From Acinetobacter parvus DSM 16617 = CIP 108168 (GTDB taxonomy: Bacteria > Pseudomonadota > Gammaproteobacteria > Pseudomonadales > Moraxellaceae), in contig NZ_KB849211.1 of the NCBI RefSeq assembly GCF_000368025.1, forward strand, positions 591,934-655,933: 64,000 nucleotides of DNA, read 5' to 3'. Both the position numbers and the translations under genes were made by a program. Shown here piece after piece: positions 8,286 to 15,432 of the stretch (the stretch's first letter is position 1; each line of letters starts with the position of its first letter). Below the pieces are notes generated by a model. That model saw nothing but the letters and a program-made list of their open reading frames with translations. It made no database searches and was not told the DNA's origin.

Positions 8286-10115
8286 ATGACCCAAGTGAAC
8301 GCACCAGAATTCGTTCGTCACCCTAAGCTGATTGCATGGGTGGAAGAAATTGCAAAACTAACCAAGCCAGCAAAAATCGAATGGTGTGACGGCAGCGAAG
8401 AAGAATATCAACGTCTGATCGACTTGATGATCGCTAACGGCACCATGCAAAAACTTAACCAAGAAAAACATCCTGGTTCTTATCTTGCAAATTCCGACCC
8501 TTCTGACGTTGCTCGTGTTGAAGATCGCACTTATATCTGCTCTCAAAACAAAGAAGATGCTGGGGCAACCAACAACTGGGTTGATCCTGCGGAAATGCGT
8601 GCAAAATTAAATGGATTATTTGACGGTGCAATGGAAGGTCGTACCATGTATGTGGTTCCGTTCTCAATGGGACCTTTAGGCAGCCATATTGCCCACATTG
8701 GTATTGAATTAACAGACTCACCTTACGTTGCGGTTAGCATGACCAAAATGGCGCGTATGGGTAAGGCAGTTTATGATGTGTTGGGCACAGATGGCGAGTT
8801 TATCCCATGTGTACACACTGTTGCAGCACCATTAAAAGATGGCCAGAAAGACGTTGCCTGGCCTTGCAACCCTGAAAAATATATCGTGCATTATCCAGAA
8901 ACTCGTGAAATCTGGTCTTATGGTTCAGGTTACGGCGGTAATGCATTATTGGGCAAAAAATGCCTTGCATTACGTATCGCATCAGTCATGGGCCGTGAAC
9001 AAGGCTGGCTGGCTGAACACATGTTGATTTTAGGCGTGACCAATCCACAGGGCGAAAAACATTACATCGCGGCGGCATTCCCATCTGCATGTGGTAAAAC
9101 CAACTTTGCAATGTTGATTCCACCAGCAGGTTATGAAGGCTGGAAGATTGAAACTGTAGGTGACGATATTGCATGGATCAAGCCAGGTGAAGATGGTCGC
9201 CTATATGCAATCAACCCGGAAGCTGGTTTCTTCGGTGTTGCCCCAGGTACAAACACCAAGACTAACCCGAACTGTATGGCTACCCTGCATAAAGACGTAA
9301 TTTATACCAACGTTGCTGTAACTGACAACGGTGAAATCTGGTGGGAAGGTCTTTCTAAAGAAGTTCCAGCGAACTTGACCAACTGGAAAGGTCAACCACA
9401 TACAGGTGCAGATAAGGCGGCGCATCCAAACGCTCGTTTCACCGTTGCTGCTGGTCAATGTCCATCTATTGACGCTGACTGGGAAAATCCAGCTGGTGTT
9501 CCAATTTCTGCGTTCATCTTCGGTGGTCGCCGTGCAGACACTGTGCCTTTGGTATCAGAAGCATTTGACTGGGTGGATGGTGTTTATAAAGCAGCAACCA
9601 TGGGTTCTGAAACCACTGCTGCTGCTGTTGGTCAACAAGGTATTGTACGCCGTGACCCATTTGCAATGCTGCCATTTGCTGGTTATAACATGGCTGACTA
9701 CTTTGGCCACTGGTTACAATTAGGTAAAGAAGTGGGTGCAAAAGCTGAAGCTGCTGGTAACAAATTACCAAAAATCTTCAATGTAAACTGGTTCCGCCGT
9801 GATGTTGAAGGCAACTTTGTATGGCCTGGTTTCGGTCAGAACATGCGTGTGCTTGAGTGGATCATTGACCGTTGCGAAGGTCGTGCAGAAGCGACTGAAA
9901 CACCAATCGGTCTGGTTCCTACTTATGAGCAGTTAAACTGGGAAGGTATCGATTTCTCTAAAGAGCAATTCGACACAGTAACCACTCAGGACAAAGATCA
10001 ATGGATCAAAGAGCTTGAAAGCCACACTGAGTTATTTACCAAACTGGGTGATCGCTTGCCTCAGGCACTTAAAGATCGTCAGGCTGAGTTATTAAACGCG
10101 GTTAAATCTGCTTAA
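8286..10115 (+). CDS. pckG: Phosphoenolpyruvate carboxykinase (GTP)
   Basis: A 609-residue GTP-dependent PEP carboxykinase that converts oxaloacetate to phosphoenolpyruvate in gluconeogenesis. The kinase-1a loop FPSACGKTNFAMLIPP (about residues 264-279) contains the reactive Cys of the GTP class, followed by VGDDIAWI for metal binding; FIFGGRRADTVPLV (about 408-421) is the PckG signature. Length and motifs separate it from the ATP-dependent PckA class. The ATG follows AAGGCATCACC. It stands alone: a long AT-rich leader precedes it and a UUCG-loop terminator follows at 10129-10155. Confidence 0.97.
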   Translation: MTQVNAPEFVRHPKLIAWVEEIAKLTKPAKIEWCDGSEEEYQRLIDLMIANGTMQKLNQEKHPGSYLANSDPSDVARVEDRTYICSQNKEDAGATNNWVDPAEMRAKLNGLFDGAMEGRTMYVVPFSMGPLGSHIAHIGIELTDSPYVAVSMTKMARMGKAVYDVLGTDGEFIPCVHTVAAPLKDGQKDVAWPCNPEKYIVHYPETREIWSYGSGYGGNALLGKKCLALRIASVMGREQGWLAEHMLILGVTNPQGEKHYIAAAFPSACGKTNFAMLIPPAGYEGWKIETVGDDIAWIKPGEDGRLYAINPEAGFFGVAPGTNTKTNPNCMATLHKDVIYTNVAVTDNGEIWWEGLSKEVPANLTNWKGQPHTGADKAAHPNARFTVAAGQCPSIDADWENPAGVPISAFIFGGRRADTVPLVSEAFDWVDGVYKAATMGSETTAAAVGQQGIVRRDPFAMLPFAGYNMADYFGHWLQLGKEVGAKAEAAGNKLPKIFNVNWFRRDVEGNFVWPGFGQNMRVLEWIIDRCEGRAEATETPIGLVPTYEQLNWEGIDFSKEQFDTVTTQDKDQWIKELESHTELFTKLGDRLPQALKDRQAELLNAVKSA

Positions 10116-10128
10116 TAATTAAAAATAC

Positions 10129-10155
10129 AAAAGGTCGCTTCGGCGGCCTTTTTTA
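10129..10155 (+). terminator. pckG terminator with UUCG tetraloop
   Basis: Stem AAGGTCGC / GCGGCCTT closed by TTCG and followed by T6, 14 bases past the pckG stop. Confidence 0.85.
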
Positions 10156-10331
10156 TTTGGAGGATTTAGTAACGAGGTAAAAAAGTGTTTGGCATTTTCA
10201 CTCGCCAAGGCTTTTGGATAGCAGGTACATACCAAACGTCATAGCGCGAGACCAATAACACTAGAATTATAGTTTAGATGCGTTGTTTACCGTTAAAACA
10301 ATGGCTTGAGGAAAGGAGACTCATGATCTTC

Positions 10332-10759
10332 TCAAAATGAATCTAATGGACTTTGCACACCCAAACCACCACGATTAAGCACGTGGGTATAGATCATTGT
10401 GGTTTTGACATCAGCATGCCCCAATAACTCTTGTACAGTGCGGATGTCATAGCCGTTTCGCAAAATTTGTGTGGCAAAACTATGCCTCAACGTATGCAGT
10501 GTAGCAAATTTTGTGATATGCGCTTGCTGCACAGCAATTTTGAATGCGCGTTGCAAACCTTGATGATAAATATGATGCCGTCTAAAAATTCCTGTCCTTG
10601 GATCAGTGGATTCATTAGATGCGGGAAATACCCAAAACCAAGATAAATGACATAGCGTTTTATCCAGCCACAATAGGCTTGTTCAGTCCGATAACTCATG
10701 TGCTTATAACGTATACGCTGCCTGACTAAATCAAGAAGTTTGGGTTGTTGAACTGACAT
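10332..10759 (-). pseudogene. intI: Integron integrase IntI with large internal deletion
   Basis: The N-terminal 42 residues (IRYKHMSYRTEQAYCGWIKR, the SAM-like core-binding domain) and the C-terminal about 105 residues of an integron integrase are present in different frames. The C-terminal part keeps the IntI-specific insertion STDPRTGIFRRHHIYHQ, then HTLRHSFAT, ELLGHADVKTTMIYTH and the catalytic Tyr. Compared with IntI1 (337 residues) roughly 170 residues, including the first catalytic Arg, are missing. Both pieces share CTTGGTTTT at the junction (plus strand 10634-10642), so deletion through this 9-bp microhomology is likely. The product is inactive. It points away from the cassettes, the classic integron layout. 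Confidence 0.85.
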
Positions 10760-10902
10760 GTTATTATCCTTGTTATTTTTATGATTTAATGATAGTTTTT
10801 AGTTCAAATAAATCAATATTATTTTGTTTAATACTTTATAAATAGGCGTCTTATGCAGCAAGTTTTAGCATCTTATGTGTCACCTCTGCCGCATAAGAGT
10901 AG
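10760..10902. other. Probable attI-side region of the integron
   Basis: AT-rich DNA between the intI remnant and the first cassette. It ends in the recombination core GTTAGGT at 10902-10908, so the cassette junction is after the G at 10902. The integrase promoter and attI would lie here. I can see the core site but cannot delimit attI or name a cassette promoter. Confidence 0.55.
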
Positions 10903-11495
10903 TTAGGTGCCACACACACAGATTTCCAGGAGCTGAAATGACACTCATAAAGTCGCCTGTTGCGCGAGCAACAATGCTCATCCGCAGACCCGTCGAGGAG
11001 GTGTTCAATGCCTTCGTCGATCCCACCGTGACCACCAGATTTTGGTTTAGTCGTTCCAGTGGGCAACTAGCTCCCGGTAAGACAGTAACCTGGTACTGGG
11101 ATCAATACGGCGTCTCGGGGGAAGTTACGGTCACGGCGCTGGAGAAGAACCAAAGAATTGCCATTGAATGGCCCACGCCTGTTGAATGGACTTTTACGCC
11201 TAAAGGCAATGACACAACATTTGTTTCTATCGTCGCCTCAGGCTTCACGGGAACCGATGATGAAAAGGTTGCGCAGGCACTGGATTCCACTGAAGGATTC
11301 AATCTCGTAATCTCTGCCTGCAAGGCATTGCTTGAGCACGGAATTGATCTTCAGCTTATCTCTGACAAAAACCCTGATGCCGCCGTCAGTGGCACCTAAC
11401 AATTCATTCAAGCCGACGCCGCTTCGCGGCGCGGCTCATTGTGCTAGCGTGTAGCACAACGCCGTGCCACTACGCAGCGCGGCTTAACTTAGGTG
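10903..11495 (+). mobile_element. Gene cassette 1 (SRPBCC protein) with full-length attC
   Basis: The cassette begins TTAGGTGCCAC after the core G. Near its end it carries the exact complement GTGGCACCTAAC (to 11400), the hallmark of an attC split by integration. It holds one ORF (10938-11399) and a complete attC. Confidence 0.8.
10938..11399 (+). CDS. SRPBCC / AHSA1-like domain protein (cassette 1)
   Basis: A 153-residue START-like (SRPBCC) protein of the AHSA1 type: an N-terminal strand VARATMLIRRPVEEVFNAF and the typical TRFWFSRSSGQLAPGKTVTW segment, then alternating strands and a long C-terminal helix (VISACKALLEHGIDL). Such folds bind small hydrophobic ligands; the ligand here is unknown. 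AGGAGCTGAA just before ATG 10938 fixes the start; an in-frame ATG at 10875 would lie before the cassette boundary. The stop TAA is embedded in the attC. Base composition is richer in G+C than the flanking core genes, consistent with capture from another genome. Confidence 0.75.
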   Translation: MTLIKSPVARATMLIRRPVEEVFNAFVDPTVTTRFWFSRSSGQLAPGKTVTWYWDQYGVSGEVTVTALEKNQRIAIEWPTPVEWTFTPKGNDTTFVSIVASGFTGTDDEKVAQALDSTEGFNLVISACKALLEHGIDLQLISDKNPDAAVSGT

Positions 11496-11501
11496 TTAGG
11501 T
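11394..11501 (+). other. attC recombination site of cassette 1 (108 bp)
   Basis: It opens with ACCTAAC (11394-11400) and ends with its complement GTTAGGT (11495-11501). Inside are the imperfect inner pair AAGCCG / CGGCTT and strongly self-complementary GC-rich arms (GCCGCTTCGCGGC and others). Size and folding fit a recombination-competent attC; the crossover is between 11495 and 11496. Confidence 0.85.
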
Positions 11502-11505
11502 TGCC

Positions 11506-11973
11506 ATGAAGTTTCTTGTCGTCATCGTTATAGCAATCCTCGCTGGGTGCTCACGTTATGACTCGCCATCGCCCGGCTCGCCTCCTTCCAAAAGCGAGAC
11601 CGCTTTCCAATCGGCTACAAACGTCCTGGCCGAGCCATTGCCAGGGAGAAAAGTGAAGATCTCAGTCACTGCAAAGGACGAGAGTCTGTACATCGTCAAC
11701 TGCAATGAACATGTCGTAGTTTCGTTGCGTGCGGTCGGCGCGCCGCACATTTCTTGGGGCGGCGTGTCGAATAGTTGCTTATCCCAAAGCATCATCATTC
11801 CAGCCAAAGCGACACTTAGCTTTATCGTGGAACTTAGTGATGGCTCTCCGGAATTAGATACGACCGTGCGGTACACAGCACTGGTCGGAGGAGTCCATCA
11901 AAGCGCTGACATCCGCTCACCACAAGTTCCCGTAGAGCGCATGACCAGCAATTCTTTCAAGATCATTCCATGA
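11506..11973 (+). CDS. Putative lipoprotein of unknown function (cassette 2)
   Basis: A 155-residue protein with a lipoprotein signal: hydrophobic residues 3-13 then the lipobox ILAGC (Cys at about residue 15). The exported part begins with a Ser/Pro-rich linker (SPSPGSPPSKSE) and has two further Cys and a beta-rich pattern. I do not recognise a family. It lies in cassette 2 (11496-11993) with the ATG only ten bases from the cassette edge and no clear Shine-Dalgarno, common for cassette genes. Its GC content is high relative to the host genes. Confidence 0.6.
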   Translation: MKFLVVIVIAILAGCSRYDSPSPGSPPSKSETAFQSATNVLAEPLPGRKVKISVTAKDESLYIVNCNEHVVVSLRAVGAPHISWGGVSNSCLSQSIIIPAKATLSFIVELSDGSPELDTTVRYTALVGGVHQSADIRSPQVPVERMTSNSFKIIP

Positions 11974-11976
11974 GTG

Positions 11977-12000
11977 GCAACCTAACTCAGGCGTTAGGCA
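11977..12000 (+). other. Collapsed attC of cassette 2
   Basis: GGCAACCTAAC (11977-11987) complements the front of cassette 2 (GTTAGGTTGCC at 11495), so this is the cassette's own attC start. It runs straight into TCAGGCGTTAGGC, the usual attC right end. The inner L boxes and central stem are missing; TAAC is shared at the join. Confidence 0.75.
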
Positions 12001-12002
12001 GC

Positions 12003-12350
12003 ATGACGAACATCCTCGATACTCTTTACAAAATCTGCCTGCACCCCAGACCAGATGACGAGTTTATTAACCGATTTTCGAAAGTGATCGATGTCTATTC
12101 AATTGCAGAAAAATCAGAACTTGTTGACTCTCTTGCCAGGTTTATCGCGGAAAAATTCTTATCTGGTGAAGGGTCGTTCGAAGAAACAGACGTGGCTATA
12201 AACAATCTTGCTGGCTATGCAATCTGCAACAACCGAATCCCCGAGTTTATGTGGGGGGTGTACATGGCGTTTGATGATGCTGAACTTGGATCAGACGGTC
12301 AACAGCGCTTACCTTCCAATCTCCGCCATGCGCTAGGGCCTGCTGCCTAA
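12003..12350 (+). CDS. Hypothetical protein (cassette 3)
   Basis: A 115-residue, mostly helical, acidic cytosolic protein (NILDTLYKICLHPRPDDEF, then helices ending NLRHALGPAA). No family recognised. The frame is open from 11970, but the ATG at 12003 is the first after the cassette junction at 11993/11994, so it is the likely start. The stop TAA is inside the collapsed attC. Small helical cassette proteins are often antitoxin- or immunity-like, but nothing here proves that. Confidence 0.55.
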   Translation: MTNILDTLYKICLHPRPDDEFINRFSKVIDVYSIAEKSELVDSLARFIAEKFLSGEGSFEETDVAINNLAGYAICNNRIPEFMWGVYMAFDDAELGSDGQQRLPSNLRHALGPAA

Positions 12351-12364
12351 CTCAGGTGTTATGC
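12342..12364 (+). other. Collapsed attC of cassette 3
   Basis: GCTGCCTAAC (12342-12351) complements the front of cassette 3 (GTTAGGCAGC at 11993), then continues directly as TCAGGTGTTATGC. As in cassette 2, the inner attC arms are missing through a TAAC join. The crossover point would be 12358/12359. Confidence 0.75.
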
Positions 12365-12382
12365 AACCAAAGGAAACAAAAA

Positions 12383-12751
12383 ATGGCATTTACCAGAATA
12401 GCCCCTCTTATAAGAATATTTGATGAAAACAAAGCCAAAGAATTTTATGTTGAATTTTTGGGGTTCAATATCGACTTTGAACATCGGGACTCCGATGACG
12501 CGCCTCTTTACATGCAGGTATCAAAAGGACAATGTCTTTTGCTGCTAACAGAACACCATGGGGGATGTAGTCCGGGCTGTGCCATCAACATTGAAACAGA
12601 TGAGCTAGAATCTTACTGCAAGGAACTAAATCAAAAGAATTATAAGTTTGCCAAGCCGGGCATCCAAGATATGCCTTGGGGCAGCAAGAATATGTCCATC
12701 GCCGATCCATTCGGTAACAATATTACTTTCACGAATGCCATCAGTACCTAA
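12383..12751 (+). CDS. VOC / glyoxalase-superfamily protein, bleomycin-resistance-like (cassette 4)
   Basis: A 122-residue single-domain VOC protein. Two beta-alpha-beta-beta-beta halves are visible (IAPLIRIFDENKAKEFYVEF, then GFNIDFEHRD; later ELESYCKELNQKNYKF), ending in the DPFGNNITFTN motif typical of glyoxalase/bleomycin-resistance folds. Such proteins bind bleomycin-type drugs or act as dioxygenases or isomerases; substrate unknown. AGGAAAC seven bases before ATG 12383 sets the start; the open frame from 12356 crosses the cassette edge. It is the last cassette gene before glpD. Confidence 0.75.
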   Translation: MAFTRIAPLIRIFDENKAKEFYVEFLGFNIDFEHRDSDDAPLYMQVSKGQCLLLLTEHHGGCSPGCAINIETDELESYCKELNQKNYKFAKPGIQDMPWGSKNMSIADPFGNNITFTNAIST

Positions 12752-12795
12752 CATTCGTCCCCAAAAAAAGCACCCTTTCCACTCCATCAGTACGC

Positions 12796-12820
12796 CACCT
12801 GAGTTAGTCGAACTCAGGTG
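12796..12820. repeat. Perfect hairpin made of attC-end sequence
   Basis: CACCTGAGTT, loop AGTCG, AACTCAGGTG: a 10-bp perfect stem. AACTCAGGTG is the same string as the attC right end in cassette 3 (12349-12358), and the left arm with its next bases, CACCTGAGTTAG, is the exact complement of CTAACTCAGGTG there. It marks the far edge of the integron. Without a T run it is not a standard terminator. Confidence 0.6.
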
Positions 12821-12864
12821 ACGTAGATAACCGTTATTTTAAAGACAGTATACTATACGATTTT

Positions 12865-14385
12865 TTAAGCCGCATGTGGCGATTGCTGCTTAGCAGCCAA
12901 ATAAGCATCTAAAGCCAGCTCTTCACTCGGCATAAAGCTCAAGCCCAACTTAGAACGTCTCCACAGCACATCCTGAGTGCTTGTTACCCATTCAAAGCGA
13001 CATAAATAATCGACTTCTTTGGCATACAAGCCCTGACCAAAATGTTTTCCGAGTTGGTCAACCGATGTTATTTCACCCAATATATTCCAGATCCGTGAAC
13101 CATAAGTCGATGCCCAGCGTTTTGCCAATGCTTCTGGAGCATCCGTGATTTGTGCACGGATTTCCTGTATCAACTGTTCAACAGAATGCATATTTTCACC
13201 GCCAGGCAATGCCTCTGTCGCAGTCCAGCTTCCCTGCATCTCAGGGAAAAATGCCTTGAGCTGTTGCATAGCAGATTCAGCCAATTTACGATATGTTGTT
13301 AATTTTCCACCAAATACGGAAAGTAATGGTGCCTGCCCTTTCTCACCTTTGGACAAGGCCAAAGTATAGTCACGGGTAATGGCTGATGGATTATCCGATT
13401 CATCATCACACAGAGGACGCACACCCGCAAAAGTCCAAATGATGTCCTGTTGGGTGAGTTGTTTTTTGAAATGGGCATTGCTCACTTCAATCAGGTAATC
13501 AATCTCTTCCTGAGTAATTTTCACCTGTGCTGGATCACCCTGATATTCACGGTCTGTGGTGCCAATCATGGTGTATTGGTCCAGATATGGAATGGCAAAC
13601 ACAATACGGCGGTCATCATTTTGCATAATAAAGGCTTTGTCACATTCATACAGCTTCGGCACAATAATGTGACTGCCCTGAATCAGGCGGATCCCGTAAG
13701 GAGATTTAAGCTGCAAATCCTGCTTGATAAATTGCGCAACCCAAGGTCCTGCCGCATTAACCAAGGCTTTCGCCTTAATCTGGAATTGACCATGCTCATT
13801 TTCCAGATCGACCAGCCAATATTGCCCATCACGTTGTGCAGAAAGACAACGGGTTCGGGTCACTACATCAGCCCCTTTCTCACGGGCATGCATGGCGTTT
13901 AAAACCACCAGACGAGAGTCATCCACAGCACAGTCTGAATATTCAAAACCACGGGTAATAGCAGAGTTTAGCGGGCTATCTTCTTTAAAATAAACATTGT
14001 TTGAACCCAACAGCTTTTCACGTTTACCCAAATGGTCATAAAAGAACAAACCTGTACGAATCAACCATGCGGGACGTAAATGCGGACGATGCGGCATGAT
14101 AAAACGCATTGGGCGGATAATGTGCGGTGCTTTAGCCAACAAGACTTCACGTTCAGCCAATGCTTCACGTACCAAACGAAATTCTTTATGTTCGAGATAA
14201 CGTAGACCACCATGAATCAGCTTACTGCTGGCAGAGGAGGTATGGCTTGCCAAATCGTCTTTTTCACATAAGAATACGGATAAACCACGTCCTGACGCAT
14301 CAGCAGCGATACCAACACCGTTAATACCGCCACCAATAACAGCAAGGTCATAGATTTTGTCATTTGACTGAGGAGAAGTTTGCAT
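12865..14385 (-). CDS. glpD: Glycerol-3-phosphate dehydrogenase, aerobic FAD-dependent
   Basis: A 506-residue membrane-associated flavoenzyme that oxidises glycerol-3-phosphate to dihydroxyacetone phosphate and passes electrons to quinone. The FAD-binding LAVIGGGINGVGIAADASGR is at the N-terminus, followed by SSASSKLIHGGLRYLEH, the family signature. The middle has GIRLIQGSHIIVPK and FGGKLTTYRKLAE. The open frame runs to 14478, but ATG 14385 with GGTGAT just upstream gives the usual N-terminus. It is the third gene of glpK-glpR-glpD; a 234-base gap from glpR could hold its own promoter and GlpR operators. Confidence 0.95.
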   Translation of the reverse strand: MQTSPQSNDKIYDLAVIGGGINGVGIAADASGRGLSVFLCEKDDLASHTSSASSKLIHGGLRYLEHKEFRLVREALAEREVLLAKAPHIIRPMRFIMPHRPHLRPAWLIRTGLFFYDHLGKREKLLGSNNVYFKEDSPLNSAITRGFEYSDCAVDDSRLVVLNAMHAREKGADVVTRTRCLSAQRDGQYWLVDLENEHGQFQIKAKALVNAAGPWVAQFIKQDLQLKSPYGIRLIQGSHIIVPKLYECDKAFIMQNDDRRIVFAIPYLDQYTMIGTTDREYQGDPAQVKITQEEIDYLIEVSNAHFKKQLTQQDIIWTFAGVRPLCDDESDNPSAITRDYTLALSKGEKGQAPLLSVFGGKLTTYRKLAESAMQQLKAFFPEMQGSWTATEALPGGENMHSVEQLIQEIRAQITDAPEALAKRWASTYGSRIWNILGEITSVDQLGKHFGQGLYAKEVDYLCRFEWVTSTQDVLWRRSKLGLSFMPSEELALDAYLAAKQQSPHAA

Positions 14386-14619
14386 ATCATCACCGCAAAT
14401 TTTCATTATTTTTCGATAATGAAAATTTAAACATATAAAATGAAAATAAACAATAAATTTTGTGCAAAAAAATGCCAAATTATTGGCATTTTTAACAAAT
14501 GAATAAAAAAGAAATTGATTATGAAATGGATGATAAATGCTTTAGGTCAATTTTCGAATCATAGAAACAAACTGTGTTTGACCACTAAAGAGATATAAAA
14601 CAAAGCATTTAATGAAAAA

Positions 14620-15384
14620 TTATTGAGCAACAACCAAATTCACACCTAAATCATGAATGGTTTTTAGATATTGCTCATTGGGTTGCTGATCAGTAAAGAT
14701 ACTATCTACTTGCTTCAATGAACCCAGACGGATCATGGCATTACGGCCAAACTTGCTACTATCCGCCGCCAAGAAAACCTGACGTGCACTTGAGAGGATT
14801 TCCTGTGACACACACACTTCCTGAAAGTCAAAATCCAGCAAAGTGCCATCCTCATCAATACCACTAATCCCAATCAGCGCATAATCCGCCTTAAACTGCT
14901 TAAAGAAATCAGCCGTTGCCTGACCAATCACTCCACCATCAGGGCGAACTCGACCACTGGCAATCAGTACTTCAAAATCCTCCTTGGTGCTGAGAATTTT
15001 GGCCACATTCAGGTTATTGGTAATGATCTTCAGCCCAGTATGGTTGAGCAAGGCATGGGCAATCGATTCCGTGGTCGTTCCAATATTAATGAATAATGAC
15101 GCATGGTCAGGTACAGCAGCAGCCACCGCCTCTGCAATCCTGAGCTTTTCTTCAAGCATATAGCCGACACGCATCGTATATTCGGTATTTTCAACACTGG
15201 AATCATGTGCGGCTCCACCATGATAGCGGCGCAACAAGCCCTCATCCGCCAACTGATTAATATCACGACGGATGGTTTGAGGGGTAACATCAAAATATTG
15301 AGCAAGCTCTTCAATACTGATATAGCCACGCTCTCTCACCAGTTCAAGGGTTTTTTGTTGGCGTAGGATCAAGCTCATGCTCAT
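14620..15384 (-). CDS. glpR: DeoR-family repressor GlpR
   Basis: A 254-residue DeoR-type regulator: an N-terminal winged helix (REGYISIEEL-type ERGYISIEELAQYFDVTPQT, then IRRDINQLADEGLLRRYHGG) and a DeoRC sugar-phosphate sensor domain (LFINIGTTTESIAHAL, GVIGQATADFFKQFKADYAL). Its place between glpK and glpD identifies it as the glycerol-3-phosphate regulon repressor, induced by glycerol-3-phosphate. TAGGATGG before the ATG fits a ribosome site. The glpK stop lies upstream with 48 bases between, so they are probably one transcript. Confidence 0.92.
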   Translation of the reverse strand: MSMSLILRQQKTLELVRERGYISIEELAQYFDVTPQTIRRDINQLADEGLLRRYHGGAAHDSSVENTEYTMRVGYMLEEKLRIAEAVAAAVPDHASLFINIGTTTESIAHALLNHTGLKIITNNLNVAKILSTKEDFEVLIASGRVRPDGGVIGQATADFFKQFKADYALIGISGIDEDGTLLDFDFQEVCVSQEILSSARQVFLAADSSKFGRNAMIRLGSLKQVDSIFTDQQPNEQYLKTIHDLGVNLVVAQ

Positions 15385-15432
15385 CCATCCTAAGTTATTT
15401 TAAATTACGAATGGCGTTATTTTACCTTAATT

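Noticed and set aside
9406..9723. 105-codon frame inside pckG
   Set aside because: Same-strand shadow in another frame of a conserved gene.
10116..10331. Possible degenerate attC or second promoter after pckG
   Set aside because: I could not find paired core boxes or a convincing promoter; it appears to be plain spacer beyond the intI remnant.
13450..13902. 150-codon frame opposite glpD
   Set aside because: Antisense to conserved glpD sequence; no start signal.
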